Counted from the stretch's first letter, positions 22,965 through 35,290 are shown. The stretch: 64,000 nt of DNA from Pelodera strongyloides (GCA_036852015.1 JAANDG010001202.1:54544-118543), one strand, 5' to 3'. The notes: generated by a model from the sequence alone, not told the origin. Numbers and translations are program-made.

Positions 22965-23374
22965 ATGGAGCACATTCAGGTGGGTATTAAACTTGTTTAC
23001 CAAATTGCACTGTAGTTGTGTTATGTCAACATTATTTTTCTCCACAAACGTTTCTTCTCCTTGCAGCTTGGCACACGAGTCGGCATTAAACGGTCTGACG
23101 GTCGCGTTCACGATGCATTTGTATACGAGAAGTTTAATTGTGGAGCAACTGTACGCTGGTTCGAATGCGAGGTACTGCTTATTTTTTTCGTGTTTATTTT
23201 TATTTTGAACACATGTGCTTGCTGGGCATTCTGGGCAATTTATTGAAATTGAAAGATTCGGCAATCGTTCGACTTTTACACTACATTTAGGCTGGTGCCT
23301 GTGTAGCGAAAATGAAGAAAATTTCCGTTGAAGACCTGATTCTTCTGATCCCGGAACTCACTGAAATTGACTGA
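22965..23374 (+). pseudogene. KIF2-like (kinesin-13) N-terminal gene fragment
   Basis: Three phase-compatible exons are read: 22,965-22,979 (MEHIQ), 23,067-23,171 (LGTRVGIKRSDGRVHDAFVY, then VRWFECE) and 23,291-23,374 (KKISVEDLILLIPELTEID, stop). Donors gtgggt and gtactg and acceptors ttgcag and tttag fit. The pattern IQ-x-G-x-x-V-x-IKRSDGR-x-H-x-A-x-V followed by an aromatic VxWFE motif is the N-terminal domain that precedes the motor in animal kinesin-13/KIF2 proteins. The product would stop after about 67 residues, with no motor domain. The block is part of a repeat arm, and the mirrored copy at 58.2-58.7 kb is frameshifted. A captured fragment is the best reading; expression is unknown. 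Confidence 0.6.
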
Positions 23375-23559
23375 AAAGGCTGTTGGGATCAAACATGTAA
23401 AATGTTAATAATATCCAGGCTATCGATGTTGGTTCTGCGATTAGTTTGAATACGAGACGCAAGCAAACACTTTATTTAGCAGGAGAGGTTAGATTGTATA
23501 TATTTTTCTTTCACATATATAGTTGTAGCTTCACCTTGCATTACACATAAACATGTCAT

Positions 23560-24200
23560 CGTTCCTCCGTATGCAACGATGCAACCTCCGTTTGGTCGCC
23601 GTACCTGAAAAGTGAGATTGACGCTATTGAAAAGGTACAGCGGCGTTTTACTAAACGTGTGCTTCGTAGAATTGACAATGAATATTATAACTCGTTTTCC
23701 TATTCTGAACGTCTTGTTGTTTTGGTCTCAAATCACTCCATCATCGTAGAATTTTGTTCGATCTCATTGAATGTTTCAAAATTGTCCGAGGTTATAATAC
23801 ACATCCGGTTTTAATTTGACTACGGCTACGGTATGCCAGTTGTTTTATAAAGCGAGGTCGCTTAGCTTTTGAGCTTGCTCCTGGCTCGAGGAGCAAATGA
23901 AATTTTCGCATTTTTACCGTCATAGGTCATACTATCAAAAGAAATTATAAAATAAGGGCCAATTTGAGGCGACCCTTTCTATTTCATTATTCGCATTCAC
24001 ATGTCCATTCCATTGTTGTGCATAGTTGTTTTCGCTTGTTATATGCGCTTTATTACTCTCATTGTTATTTTTTGTCGTTGTTGTTATTTTATTGTTCTCA
24101 TTTTTTTTTGTCTTCCGCTCTACTTTCGTGCACACTGTATAAAGTATCCATATATTCCGTGCGACCTAATTTTTACTTTATTTTATTTGTACATTAGTCT
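23560..24200 (+). pseudogene. CR1/L2-like LINE 3' fragment
   Basis: Plus-strand frames encode VWSPYLKSEIDAIEKVQRRF, TKRVLRRIDNEYYNSFSYSE and RLVV, the C-terminal RT region, then a frameshift before the SLHHRRILF segment. Coding similarity stops near 23,815. An inserted segment follows before the family 3' UTR resumes at about 23,990 with caagtgttatatgcgctttatt-like sequence and cactgtataaagtatcc near 24,130-24,150. It is truncated and inactive, and is the same family as the fragment at 57.0-58.1 kb. Confidence 0.7.
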
Positions 24201-24956
24201 GTGGTTTAATTTGCTTTATTTGCATTTGTGTATGGCACAATTACTTTCGAATGTTCAGACCTTATGGGGTCTCGATGTATGCCGATTTTTGCTTCCAAGT
24301 GTGGCAAAATTTACCGTAGATTAGCACTACACGAGAACAAACCGCCAAAAATGGTCTCGCGGCAGGTACCCACGGAACTATTTTTCGAGTACGCATAATG
24401 GGGTTTCCAAGAATCCCGAAAATTCGGTGTGATTCTGTCAGTACACCGTATTTCTGCACGAAACCTGCATACATAATATGGAAAATTAAAAAAGTATTCT
24501 CGTGGAGTTTCAAGATACGGTAAATTTTCGGCATACTTGCAAACCCGTTAAACTGTGCATTTTCGCCTCGTCTTGCTAAATAACATGGTGCATTTTCTAA
24601 CTTTCAAAGGTGTATGCAAAATCGTACACGAGATGCACATTTGATACTTGGAAGCAAAATGCACGTATGCGCGGTTTTTGCCATACATCGAGAACCCGTT
24701 TACGTTTAATCATATTAATAGGACTGGCTTTAAACTTGTATAGTGTTAGAGGTAAATTTGTTGAACTCAATTTACTAGAGTATTTTTTAGTTTTATTTGA
24801 CGCTTTCGGCATGATTGACTCTCCCCTATAACTTCTCTTATTGCGCCATTATTCTATATGTCCATGGGGTTTTTTCTTACTTTTAACTTGTGTTTTTATT
24901 GTAATAAATTAAATTCTTGTGATATTTGTTCATTTCTCCCCTTGCCTAGCCTTCAC

Positions 24957-25509
24957 TGAGAGCCGATGAGTTGCGCGCCGCACCATTTCGGGAAACAAAA
25001 TGCGCGCCGCAAAGGAATGGGAAACAAAATGCGCGCGGAATAGAAATGGCGCGCAAAGTGTTTCCCGAAAAGGTGCGGAAACGGTGCGGAAATGGTGCGG
25101 CGCGCAACTTGCGCCCCGCACCATTTCCGCACCTTTTCGGCAACGTTTTTGAAAGCGCTCGGAGGATCTGCCGTAAGTGCAGTTGTTGTACTAATATTTT
25201 TCCGCAAGCACAGGTCTCACATGTGTTGTGTAGCCGAGTGGTCTAAGGCGCTGTTCAGAGAAAGTATCTAACAAGAGTGTAGGGTTCGAATCCAACACGC
25301 TGCTTTCTTTTTGCAGTTGCTACTTTTCCCGCACCGTTTCCGCACCTTTTCGGCAACGGTTTGGGGGTGTTTCCCGCAACAGTTTGGGGGTGTTTCCCGC
25401 ACCAAAACGGCAACCAGAGTCGGTGGAAAAACTTTTGCGGCGCGCATCAATTTCTTTTGCGGGAAACACCCCCAAACTGTTGCCGCGCGCAACTCTTGAG
25501 TTTCGTTGT
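24957..25509. mobile_element. GCGCGC-rich palindromic insertion
   Basis: Between agcctt and aggacggatattag the right arm has no extra DNA (near 55,535), so these ~553 bp are an insertion or local duplication. It is built from reiterated words (gttgcgcgccgcaccat, aaaatgcgcgccgcaa, aaggtgcggaaa), many present in both orientations. Its outer end cactgagagccgatgagttg is the inverse of 25,778-25,798. A tRNA-like sequence lies inside. No ORF is considered real despite several GC-driven open frames. Confidence 0.6.
25226..25309 (+). pseudogene. tRNA-like sequence (Leu/Ser type)
   Basis: A near-perfect A box (tagccgagtggtctaaggc) and B box (gggttcgaatccaac) are spaced as in a class II tRNA with a long variable arm. 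The acceptor halves (gttgtgt / acgctgc) pair only with several G-U and one mismatch, and no clean 5-bp anticodon stem with a 7-nt loop can be drawn. It could be a decayed tRNA-Leu gene or the pol III head of a SINE. The absence of the segment from the right arm favours a mobile origin. Confidence 0.45.
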
Positions 25510-25599
25510 TAGGACGGATATTAGTACAACAACTGCACTTACGGCAACGGATATTAGTACAACAACTGCACTTGACAACAACTAAAAATAACCTAGCAA

Positions 25600-25800
25600 A
25601 TTGGGTTCAGGCAGATCCTCCGAGCCGAAAAGGTGCGGGGTGCAACTTGCGCGCCGAACCAAGAAAAGTGTTTCCCGCATCGGATCGGCGCGCATTTTGC
25701 CCCCCATTCCTATTCGGCGCGCATTTTATTTCCCATTCCGTTGCGGCGCGCATTTTGTGTCCCGAATGGTGCGGCGCGCAACTCATCGGTTCTCAGTGAT
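25600..25800. repeat. GCGCGC-word repeat shared with right arm
   Basis: Reiterated ~30-bp words (ggcgcgcattttgtgtcccg and similar) run from the aggtgcggggtgcaact block to ctcatcggttctcagtga. The same segment is mirrored at 55,243-55,430. The three open frames through this stretch all derive from the GC-rich words and are not called as genes. Confidence 0.7.
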
Positions 25801-26304
25801 TGGGCAGCCAGTTCGTAGTTCAGAATTTTAGACTACCGCAGTTTTCTTTTCTGATTCTGATGTCAATTTTCAATCTTCATTGAAAAGTAAGCGTATTGGA
25901 TTAGGGGATATCACATGCAGATCTGCTTCAGCTTTTAGTGTATTTAGAGTTTAAAAAAAAATGGTCCCCCCTAAAAACAGCGCGAAAAATGAGCTAATCT
26001 TTGCCAAGGCCACCTATTCGTTCAAAGAAATACCGCCCTACCTATTCATAAAAGAACGCCTATAAGTATAGACCGCAAGACCGCCTATTAGTAAAGGCTG
26101 CCTAAAACTTCAAATAAGGCCGCTGGCAGCCTAAACACCTAAGCCGCCTATTCTTCAATAGAGCCTAGTCGTGTGCCGTCCTTGTGTTAGCATACAGAGG
26201 CTGTCCGCGTCATGGTTTCTGAATTTCCTATTGATTGTTTTTAAAGTTTCTGCTCTTTCTATACCACATCTCTTATCAGCCAGTCCCATTGTTTTATTCC
26301 ATTA

Positions 26305-29300
26305 ATGCGTTTCGGTTATTCTTTCTTTTCTTTTTTTACGCTGATAACTGAAATTCTTATATCGGAGACGGGGAATATTGTTATTTTGGAAATTCGCAAG
26401 GCTGCTGCAGAATTAGTGAGTAGTGACAAAGTATCTTCATCATTGTTTGAAACCAACACGAAGATCATGCATAAGCTAATTAAAAAATAATAATTGTGCA
26501 TTTTTCCATTCATTTGACTATCCATCTCCTTTCCCTGTTAGAAGACTAGACATTTGCACTACCATTTACGTAATTGCCTACTGTTGTCTATAGTTGAAAT
26601 ATTTGCATTTTTTTCGTACGTTTTTATAAAGTTGTTTAATGATTAGTTTTTACCATTTCATCCTTCACCTTCATATTTCTTCGCGATCATGAATGAAAAC
26701 TGAAAACTTTGGTTTTATTTTTAGGCACGGTCCACGGTTATCAATGAGATGGCGTGCACTACCGCTGGATGCTTAGAGAATGAAGCTCCAATAAATGGAG
26801 CGGAATTTCATGTGCCGGAACTACTCTTTAATCACATGTTGGTTAATTTGCTCAATTTGCTGTTGAAGTTTTGAGTCCGATTTAGTTCTTGTGGTTGCTC
26901 GAGTTCACTGTTCTATTCATATGCTTCAGTTCAAACGTTGGTAACGTAACATGAGGCATCACAAATCAATCACAAAACAAAACGAAAATCTTAATTTCAT
27001 TTTTAGAAATTTTTTTATAGGTTTCTTGTTTTTGTCTAAAATTGCTTCATACTCCATTTTAGGTTCGTGGACGCCAATCTCCGGGTCGAATGCCGTGTTG
27101 ATTATCAAGTTGTGAATATGCCTCAGCCCGATGGCACGATTCAGCAGGTTACTGCACAACAACGAGTATGTTATCTTACCAGTTTACAGTGAAAAGCTAT
27201 TCTAGTCTACACCAACTCTCTATTTTGCTACACTAATTTTCTGTGAAGGTCGGGCATGTCATGATGTAGGTGTATTCATGTTAGATTCCCCGGCTTGGTT
27301 CGTTTTACTCGGATAACGCTATTTATTCACTTCCTACTTCTTAGGGACTGTCATATTGAATTTTGAGTACTTACTGTTATTTTCCAGGAGTATATCCTGT
27401 GGGTGAGTTCGGATTCGGTCGCCGATCTCTTTTTCTTCACCGACCTTCCACTCCCACTCTTTTATCAGATCCGTCGTCTTTCGCAAACAAATCCACAAAT
27501 GTTCGCCAGGTAATGATTAATGATATTTGTTTTATATATGTTGTATAAAAACGGTTTTTTCCGTTCTTGTATCCGGAGTGGCTCAAACAATCCGGGACTA
27601 TTGAAGATTTATATATTTTGTGCCAAGTGCGAAGCGTATCGGTTGACACGATACGTGGTGTGATTTTTGTTCCGCATTTGCTATTATCGAGTGTTAGAAA
27701 TTTGAATTTTGCCACATTGTTTCGTATGGGCGAACTCACCAATAAACGAAAAGGAGCTCAACAGACGAACAGACCATGTCCATCAATTTGTCCATTTACT
27801 ATGTGAGTTATCCATTTACCATGTTGACTTTGTAGGGCGTTCCGAATCAAACCGAACAGTGCCACTGGATTCATGTGGCTGCACTTCTCAGAAGACGGAT
27901 GTGGTGAATCTACTAGTCTACAGCTTTCTGCTCCGCCGGTACAGACGCAAATGGAGAGGCTGACTCAACTGCTCAACAAACATGTTGTGAGTCTGTCATA
28001 TTTTAGTAATTTCAATCCGCAGAAGGGCATAAGCAAAGCGCTGTGTGAAAATTTGGGGGGGATGGAAGGGGGGTTTATCAGTAATTTGTTTGACTGTTGT
28101 TTCCAGAGTCCTGCAGTCCTGCAGTATGGGAATGACTTGCTATATGGCGTCTTGTTCACACAGTATGATATTATGAATCGTATGATTCAGATAATTTGTT
28201 GTAAATTCATTGCGGGTTTCTGTGGATGTCGTCCGCTGAAGCTGAGCTCGGAAAATGACATGATATTTACTGACAAATTTAGGCTGAAAAACAGGTCGAA
28301 ATCCTGAAGAGGAAGGAAGCAGAGACTAAGCTAGTTGCCGCAGAGAAGACTGTTCAACAGGTGAGAAGTAGTTTCTTTAGCCCTACGCCAGCGAGGTTTA
28401 TGCCCTGAGCCCCACACCCTTTTTATTTGATTTTATTCCATAAAATTCAAAATCACGGAGCTTCCCGCGCACTCAAGAAGGTCTCTTTCGGTATAAATTC
28501 CGAATCTAAAATACTAAATCTAAATCTAAATAATATCCAAAATATTATTTATCGGTATCGTTAGGAGTGTGTCATATGGTTCAATTTGGTGATGATTTAC
28601 GTATTATAGCTGGAGCGACTGTGCTCATCACGCGAACGAGAGGTGCAGCTTCTCCAGTTATTGCTATCACAGGCGTAAGTATTTTGCTGTTTGGAGGTTA
28701 CTTTTTCTGTAGGCAGTAGTACTTATTTAAGTTTGGCTACTTTACTTATTATAATGCTAGAATGTGCATTTAGTCTTAGTCATTTATGCCTCGAGATGAG
28801 GAAATAATTACTTATCAGACATAACTCTACAATCACAATTGCACGATGATGCAGACTCTTAGTATTGTTGTTTATATTGTTGTTTGTTTATTTGTCTCGA
28901 GATATTACAAAATGTTGATTATGATTATTGATCTTGTCAGAAGACTTGTCTAGTTTTTACTAGAAGCTTTTTAATTTTTACTTTTTAGACAGTCAAATGG
29001 ACAAGCTGGTGCTGGACAACTCCCAACAACTGAGCATAGTACTGTGCCGAGCGTCAATAGTTGTGCTAGTGTGATTTCTTCGGTACTCTCCCGATCGGCT
29101 TTGGCATGCGAGCAAAAAGAGGTTGGTTTGATTTTCATCTGTTATATTGTCTATTGTCATCGACTGTTTCGGCGGTATGGCAACGAGCTCAAGACCACCG
29201 TCTAAATTTATGCAATATGCTAATTCGGATGGTGGTTTCGTTCGTTGGTCAGACCGTCAGTGAGTTATGCTTGGCACCGTTTATTTGCTCTGCTGATGAT

Positions 29301-32300
29301 GTTGTTCGTACTTTTTTAAATCTTTCTTGATTCTATTCAAATTCGTTAGCCTCAAGTGTGTTCATATTGATCTACCATTGTCATTCTTGCGATGCTACAT
29401 TTCCACGAGTAGTTTTAAACATACACACCCTTTATGTGCTAATGTTACTTCTCCTCGTCATTCGTCTGACATTAAATATACACCGTGGCTATCACAATAC
29501 AGCCGAGGCCGTGTTCACCAACACACAGGGAGCCCTCCCTAGGCTCAAGAGCGCTCCGAATCTCTTCTGCTCTCGCACTCTTTCGCTCCCTGTGGACTCT
29601 GCTCAGCATGAGCTTCAAAGAAAAAAAATTGAGATCGCACGCTGCTTGGAATATTTGCAAGTTCTGAGAAACATCTAAATTCTGCGAAAATATCATTTTA
29701 GTACATGCGGTTGAAAACATGGCACTTTACAACTGTTTTTGATTTGTGATGAATTCATGCCGTCATGCGTGAGGGCCGCTTGTTTCCTTAGATGACAGCG
29801 AACTAACTAATTTGCTAATGGTGTCTCAATATCGGAATTTATGTCGCTGCATTAGCGGATATCCGCCAACTAATAGCATCTCGCGTCTCGTTACATTTAT
29901 GAAGCGCAGCCTTCCTGTTACACTTTATCTACCAATCAATCCTCTCCTTTACATTTTTCCTATTATTACTGTATATGTATTTATTTCGTTTCTTTTTTAA
30001 TTACTATCATATTATTAGAAATTAGTTATTGGTCCCCTTTTATGTCTGTTTTTGATATTCGTTTGTACTTTTCGCGGTTATTCTTACTTGTCTCTGCTTC
30101 TAAGTTATTTTGCCCGAATTCCATCATCTCTCTGCTTTCACTTCTGGTCATGTTTCCTTTTTTTCTTTGCTTTGTACAGTTTCGCGCACTCGCAGTTAGC
30201 AGTTTCACATGTTCGTATCAATTGCACAACGAGCATTAAGGCCGCCCTTAGCCAACTTTTATGAATTTAATTTAGATTGCAAATGAAAAGTGGGGGTCTT
30301 TGGTCGATCGAAGTGTTTCTTAGGAACCGGTGGAGTCGAAGCCCATTGTGGAGAGTGTCGCCGCCAAGGTGCCGGAACCTCTTCCGCTTGGCACAGACGT
30401 GGACTCCGCGGCTCCGGCGCCAATCGCTCCAATTCAAGATGCTGCTACGTTTTTCCAGAAGTTTTCTCAGTCTCAGTTCTCTAACCAGGAATTGGTGACT
30501 GCCAAATCTGAACCTCTATCTGGTACTGTAGAAGGAGACAATGCGACACAAGCTCAAATGTTACTCGGTAAGTGATTTGTTTTGTGTTTGTGTGTGTCTG
30601 CGTGCTATTAATTTAAGGTAATTCAGATTCAGAATTCAGATGTGTATTTCTTTAATTTCTTACTTTCGTGGATGTCTTGATTCTAGTAGTGTGCTCCTCG
30701 CCCTGGTTAGCCCCATGTTTTCGCAATACTCTGGAATGCTCGTGCTCGATAATCCGCCCTTTCAATAATCCTATTTTAGATTTGGGTTGTCATATGTAAT
30801 GCAAATTCTTGGCTAATGGGGATTCCGAAAATTCTTCGCGAAAGCGCAAGCGCTTTGGGAACTTTCTGATTTCTGATATTTCTCATGAAGCAGTGTCCAA
30901 GTGTCCTTTGTAGAGCCTTAATTACTGAATATATGATCCTGTATCACTTTACATATTTTTAGGAATTGCGCAGTATCTGTGCACGCTGTGTCCCGAAGAC
31001 GTTGAACTGCCTGATTTCAAACGAATGGAACAGCACTTCTTGTCGACGCAGGGCATAAAATCCCCGGACCGCAAAACCAAAATCCGGAGGTGGTCTCTTA
31101 AGTAAAAATGGCTTTTCGGAGGTGGTCTTCTGGGTTACGGTAACACGGGCACCTAATAAAATTGGCCAAAAAAATTTTTGTGTGTAGTACTGTAGGGGAG
31201 GTCTATTTTTCGCTAAACCTAGCAGGGCGGCTCATTTTTACGTTATTTAAGTATTTCCTTATGTTGCAAATATGTTTTATTTTACTATCAAACCCAGTAA
31301 TTGTTTTTTTCAGGTGTGTTTGTTTGCGTGATTTGCCGTGACATGCTTTCCTTGGGATGGGGCACAGTTTTCCCTTTCACTTAGTTCACTCACCGAAGAA
31401 ATGAAGAAAGATACGAATGCTCTTTCATTGTTTCATCTTTTTTCCCTATTGAATAAATGTGATTTTTTTCCCTTGGTTCTTTCCTTTGGTGTGAGCTTCT
31501 TTCATAATGCATCTAAGCAAAGCAAAGGACTGGACAAGAACGACGAATTCTACACGAGCACAATTAACACGATTGAATTGGAACCAATGTATTAGTTTAA
31601 ACTATAGTACTACTAAACACAGGTGGAACGACATCTCCTGCAGATCTTCTACAACCACTCCACTCACAAACACGTAGTCTTATTTGCTATTTCTTTGTTT
31701 TAGTACACTTATAAATGTTTTTATATTACATCCCGGTGAGATTTTGTGTGTGTTTATTAGTTTACTCATATTAGACAATAAGCGGTACGCATACTAAGTT
31801 GCCTAAACACCGTTATTTGATATTACATTAATTGTCACGACTAGGATCCACGACCGCATACGGTACTTTTATGGCTGTTTAGAAAGGCTCGCGCTGCAGC
31901 TTAAAGGGAAAACTTGCAATAGCTGGAAAAAAGACTATAGATCTGAAATGTATGTAACATATGGAATTATAAGGCTCCAAGCAAAATTAACATAACTGCA
32001 GCAGAAGTATAGTGGTGTCTCTCTTCACTCACACATTCACTTACCATATCACCCATACCCGCCTAATACTACAATTGTTATAATACTTGAGAAATATTGT
32101 TTAATCAATTGAAAACTGATCTGTATGTTATTTCGTATACAGAATACGAATATATTACATTCCTAACTCTTATTACTACAAAATAAGCACTAAAACACCC
32201 CTTTTCAAGTTTTGCCAAAAATTCCGTCCGGAATTCCGTCCACTCGAAACCACCTTCCCGTTGATTCATTTTTTGCTTAAAATCGCTCAGTAGGTATTGT

Positions 32301-35127
32301 TTGTATACGTCAAAGTTATTTGAACAACATACGAAAATATCCACTACGAAAAAACTTATTAATTTTGTAAGAAAAAAAACCTGAAAAAAAATTGCGCGCC
32401 GTCCGCTTTCTGGTCCACGCCCAATTGTCAAAACAACCTTCCCATTGCTCAATTTTGGAATCAATTTACTATATGACCTATACCATTCGAAAGAGGACAT
32501 TCTGGAGATTCTAAATATGTAAATATATTGTAATTTTATTTAAGTTAAGTACCAACGGGGAGGTGGTTTCGAAAATTTCGTTTATCCCTTTTGGGATCGA
32601 AAATAAGGTGCGGACAGAGAAAAAACCTGCGCATCTCCTTTTCCTATGCTCTCTTCATAATTTTTTCGTCAGCTGTCTCGCGCATATTACATACTGTCTA
32701 ACAATGTATAGGAAGCCCACGATTTCTCTACCACACTCCGGTTAACTAAAGCTCTCTAACCATCACTCAACTATGGCAATTTCCCAACTTGAAATATGTT
32801 TTTTTTTTAGGATTTTCAGACGTTGGATTCTTTTACTCTTTGTCATGGGTGTTTTAAGTTATCTACTTAGTGATTATGCAATGACTTATCGTGTAAATAG
32901 ATAAATAGGGCTGCGTGAAAGCTGCTAAAATTGAATACTTCTAGTTTTAGAAGTATATATAGCAATTTTTCGCCATTTTACTTTCGTACGCTTACGCATT
33001 CCTATCTGCATGCCTATGTACTTCCAGCATTTCTATTACTAACATGATCTGATCAGCTATATAGACAGGAAAATTCTTTTCTTTTCCATTTTCGCTCTTA
33101 CAGAATTACAGTTAGGAGTGAGTAACCCTACACTAGGATAAAGAAATATGCACGCGTGATAAATGATCAGTGTCGGCAGTGAGGTGGAACATAGCAATCA
33201 TATAATAATAGAAACCAGCAAACATACAACAATCATATATTATTGAAGTTGGAATCCAATTCAATCGTGATAATCAGCCGTCGTTTGTGTATGTAGTCAG
33301 TCGCATGTGAAGTCCATGTCCATGTCCATGCCCATGCAAATACCAAAAACGAACCAAAAACTCCGAACACCGGGAAGGAAAATCACACTTTATTTTCAAA
33401 AGCAAATAAAAAGCGAGCCATAGCAATCTAAGGAAAACAATGCCAGGGTGAGCCCGTAAGCTGTGAAAGTGAAACATTCGTGACAGGAAAAGGAAAGCAC
33501 GCCACAGCATCACTCCAGACAACACACCACTCACCTAAAATAAATTAGTTAATATTAATACGTAAATGTACGTAATACGGGTAAATGAACAGTTATGAAT
33601 TAGTGTATTTAAGCTACTAATTAGGCATAGTTATATTGCTCTATTGTGCAGTTTGAGCGTATTAATATGCGAAATATAAGCTACTATAGATCCCCCAAAT
33701 CGGAGGTGGTCGGACCAAAAACCGGAGGTGGTAGGTGGTCTGGGCCAATCCGGAGGTGGTCTTTGGCCAAAAATGTCCGCACTTTTTTGCCCTGTGTCGA
33801 CGCACATCGATCAGGAAAACAAATTGTGCTTGTATGTTTATTGTTTGAGATGTTTGCTTTATTGTCCATTTTATTTTAGTATTGTTTAATATAACATTAA
33901 TACAAGTCTAGAACTAGAATGTTTGTATTCAGGACGAGTGACGGAACACGTGACAATTTATGTACTCTGTTTTGCTCTTTGTGATCAAGTATAGTCGCGG
34001 CGCGCGGTCCAAGTCCTCAGAGTGAGGTGCTACTATGCTCCCACAACTGTTTGCTATATAGACGGACGTAGACTCTAGTTGCACGTTTTTTAATGATTTT
34101 GATTTCAGTGGATGCCCACCAGATGTGCAGATTCCGAATTTCAAGTATCATGTTCGACAGCATTCTAATAAGGTACGATTTCCTTTACAATTTTGCTTTT
34201 CCTTTTTCTTGTTGGTCCATTGAGCTGGGGGTAACCCCATGGTTTCGTGGGTTTCTAGTTTCTATCCCTTTAGTTTAGTTTATTTGCTTAGACGTGCTAT
34301 TACATTGTTACAGGTCTACGCTTGTCAGTTTTGTGGTAAAAGAGGACAGAGGCATGTTCTAAAGACTCATCTCCGGATTCATACGGGAGAGAAACCGTAT
34401 TCAGTAAGTCCTTTTTTTAGCTCCTTTTGGTGATTGAATTGATGATTGATGAACGGTTGTGTTCGTATTTTCGATTAGAAGAAATATTGCTGAACAGCGG
34501 AGAGAATATCTAACGACCAACGTGTAAAGAATATGTAACGTAGTGTAGATACATTTTGCTCGTATTCTCGGTTCTTTTAGTGTGAGACGTGTGGTCGCAG
34601 TTTTTCGGACGGTTCGACCCTGAAACGACACAAAATGGTGCATACGGGTGAGGAATTTTCATTTTTTTTTGTTGCTCATTGTGATTTTAAGTTGAGTTTT
34701 GAAGCAGTTAACTTTCTACTTTTGTATTCTGCTACTCACGCTGTTTTTAAGATTCAGAATTTCAGCAATTTACAGTGCACTTTTTAAATGTATTCAGGAC
34801 GTTAATTGCTTGTCATCACTTGTTTTTGTGTTGTGCAAGTGTTATACCTCGCCGAGGTATAAGAGTACATATTTAAGTTTGAAGTATACTTGTCGTCATT
34901 TGTTTTTGTATTGCTAATTATAAGAGCAGTTACATACTTATGTTTGAAGTATTTTTTGGGATACTGATGTATTCGAACCGTTTAGAGTTTTCAGTTTTAT
35001 TGGTCATTATTTAATTGCAGGAGAAAAGAAGTACATGTGCCAAATCTGTGGCAAAGGCATTGCACGAAAGGATAATGTGAAAGTGCATATGAGAAGCCAT
35101 GCCATGGACAATGGACTTGAGGGTTAA
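26305..35127 (+). CDS. Five-finger C2H2 zinc-finger gene, disrupted by a hAT
   Basis: Fourteen exons chain in phase: 26305-26415, 26725-26837, 27063-27165, 27388-27509, 27836-27986, 28283-28360, 28610-28674, 28989-29121, 30324-30567, 30963-31048 continued at 33803-33831, 34109-34172, 34314-34403, 34581-34647, 35021-35127. Without the inserted element they give 520 codons. The N-terminal ~370 residues match no family I know; they include a Gln-rich helix ([16 protein letters not shown]) and a Pro-rich linker. Residues 380-510 hold five C2H2 fingers (CTLC, CFGC, CQFC, CETC, CQIC); the last three are classical, joined by HTGEKPYS and HTGEKKYM. A DNA-binding nuclear factor is expected. As it stands the frame runs into the hAT and stops at 31,103-31,105, losing all complete fingers. 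The first exon and start are least certain. Confidence 0.8.
31049..33794. mobile_element. hAT element inside a zinc-finger exon
   Basis: The ends are CAGGGCATAAAA and TTTTTTGCCCTG, and TGTCGACG is duplicated exactly on both sides (31,041-31,048 and 33,795-33,802). Ends of the CAGGG type plus an 8-bp TSD are diagnostic of the hAT superfamily. Near both ends lie repeated words ccggaggtggtct (31,085, 31,114, 33,701, 33,723, 33,751), resembling the subterminal transposase-binding repeats of hAT elements. The 2,746-bp interior has only short frames, none with hAT transposase features, so it appears non-autonomous. Removing the element restores the host reading frame and a Cys2His2 pattern. Confidence 0.93.
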
Positions 35128-35290
35128 AGCGGTATAACAGCCGGTTTTTGAAACGGATTTTGAATAGCCACATCCCATGAATCGTAAACGAGTTAACGAG
35201 TATGATTAGCATAAACAAACGCTCAATTCGAGCTCACGTAATTAGTAATACGGTTGTCCATCATACGTTTCAAAAACAATAGCTTACATT
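35128..35290. mobile_element. GCCGGTTTTTGAAACG MITE, copy 1 (degenerate)
   Basis: Starts within a few bases of the zinc-finger stop codon with cagccggtttttgaaacgga and ends near catacgtttcaaaaacaat, an inverted pair. It therefore supplies the start of that gene's 3' UTR. Related copies are at 37.6, 40.2 and 50.3 kb. Confidence 0.6.

Larger units (their letters stand above)
13172..26045 (+). repeat. Left arm of the large inverted duplication
   Basis: Blocks of this arm recur in reverse complement in 54,996-62,826. Examples: 13,172-13,204 with 62,776-62,808; 14,920-15,600 with 60,600-61,280; 22,500-23,400 with 58,220-59,070; 24,240-24,950 with 56,285-56,960; 25,830-26,045 with 54,996-55,225. 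The innermost match ends at cctaccta (26,044). The arm is longer than its partner because of internal duplication and nested insertions. Confidence 0.8.

Noticed and set aside
22896..23264. 122-codon minus-strand ORF over the KIF2-like exons
   Set aside because: It is antisense to exons with matching splice phases and a recognisable kinesin-13 motif; a shadow frame.
25226..25309. Functional tRNA-Leu or tRNA-Ser gene
   Set aside because: The A and B boxes are good, but the acceptor pairing is weak and no proper anticodon stem-loop can be drawn; kept only as tRNA-like.
24946..25831. Six to eight overlapping ORFs rich in Arg/Ala/Pro
   Set aside because: They arise from reiterated GCGCGC words read in every frame of both strands; no coding signal distinguishes one.
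31338..32500. Transposase gene inside the hAT element
   Set aside because: Frames of 85 and 131 codons on opposite strands show no hAT dimerisation or catalytic features; the element is treated as non-autonomous.
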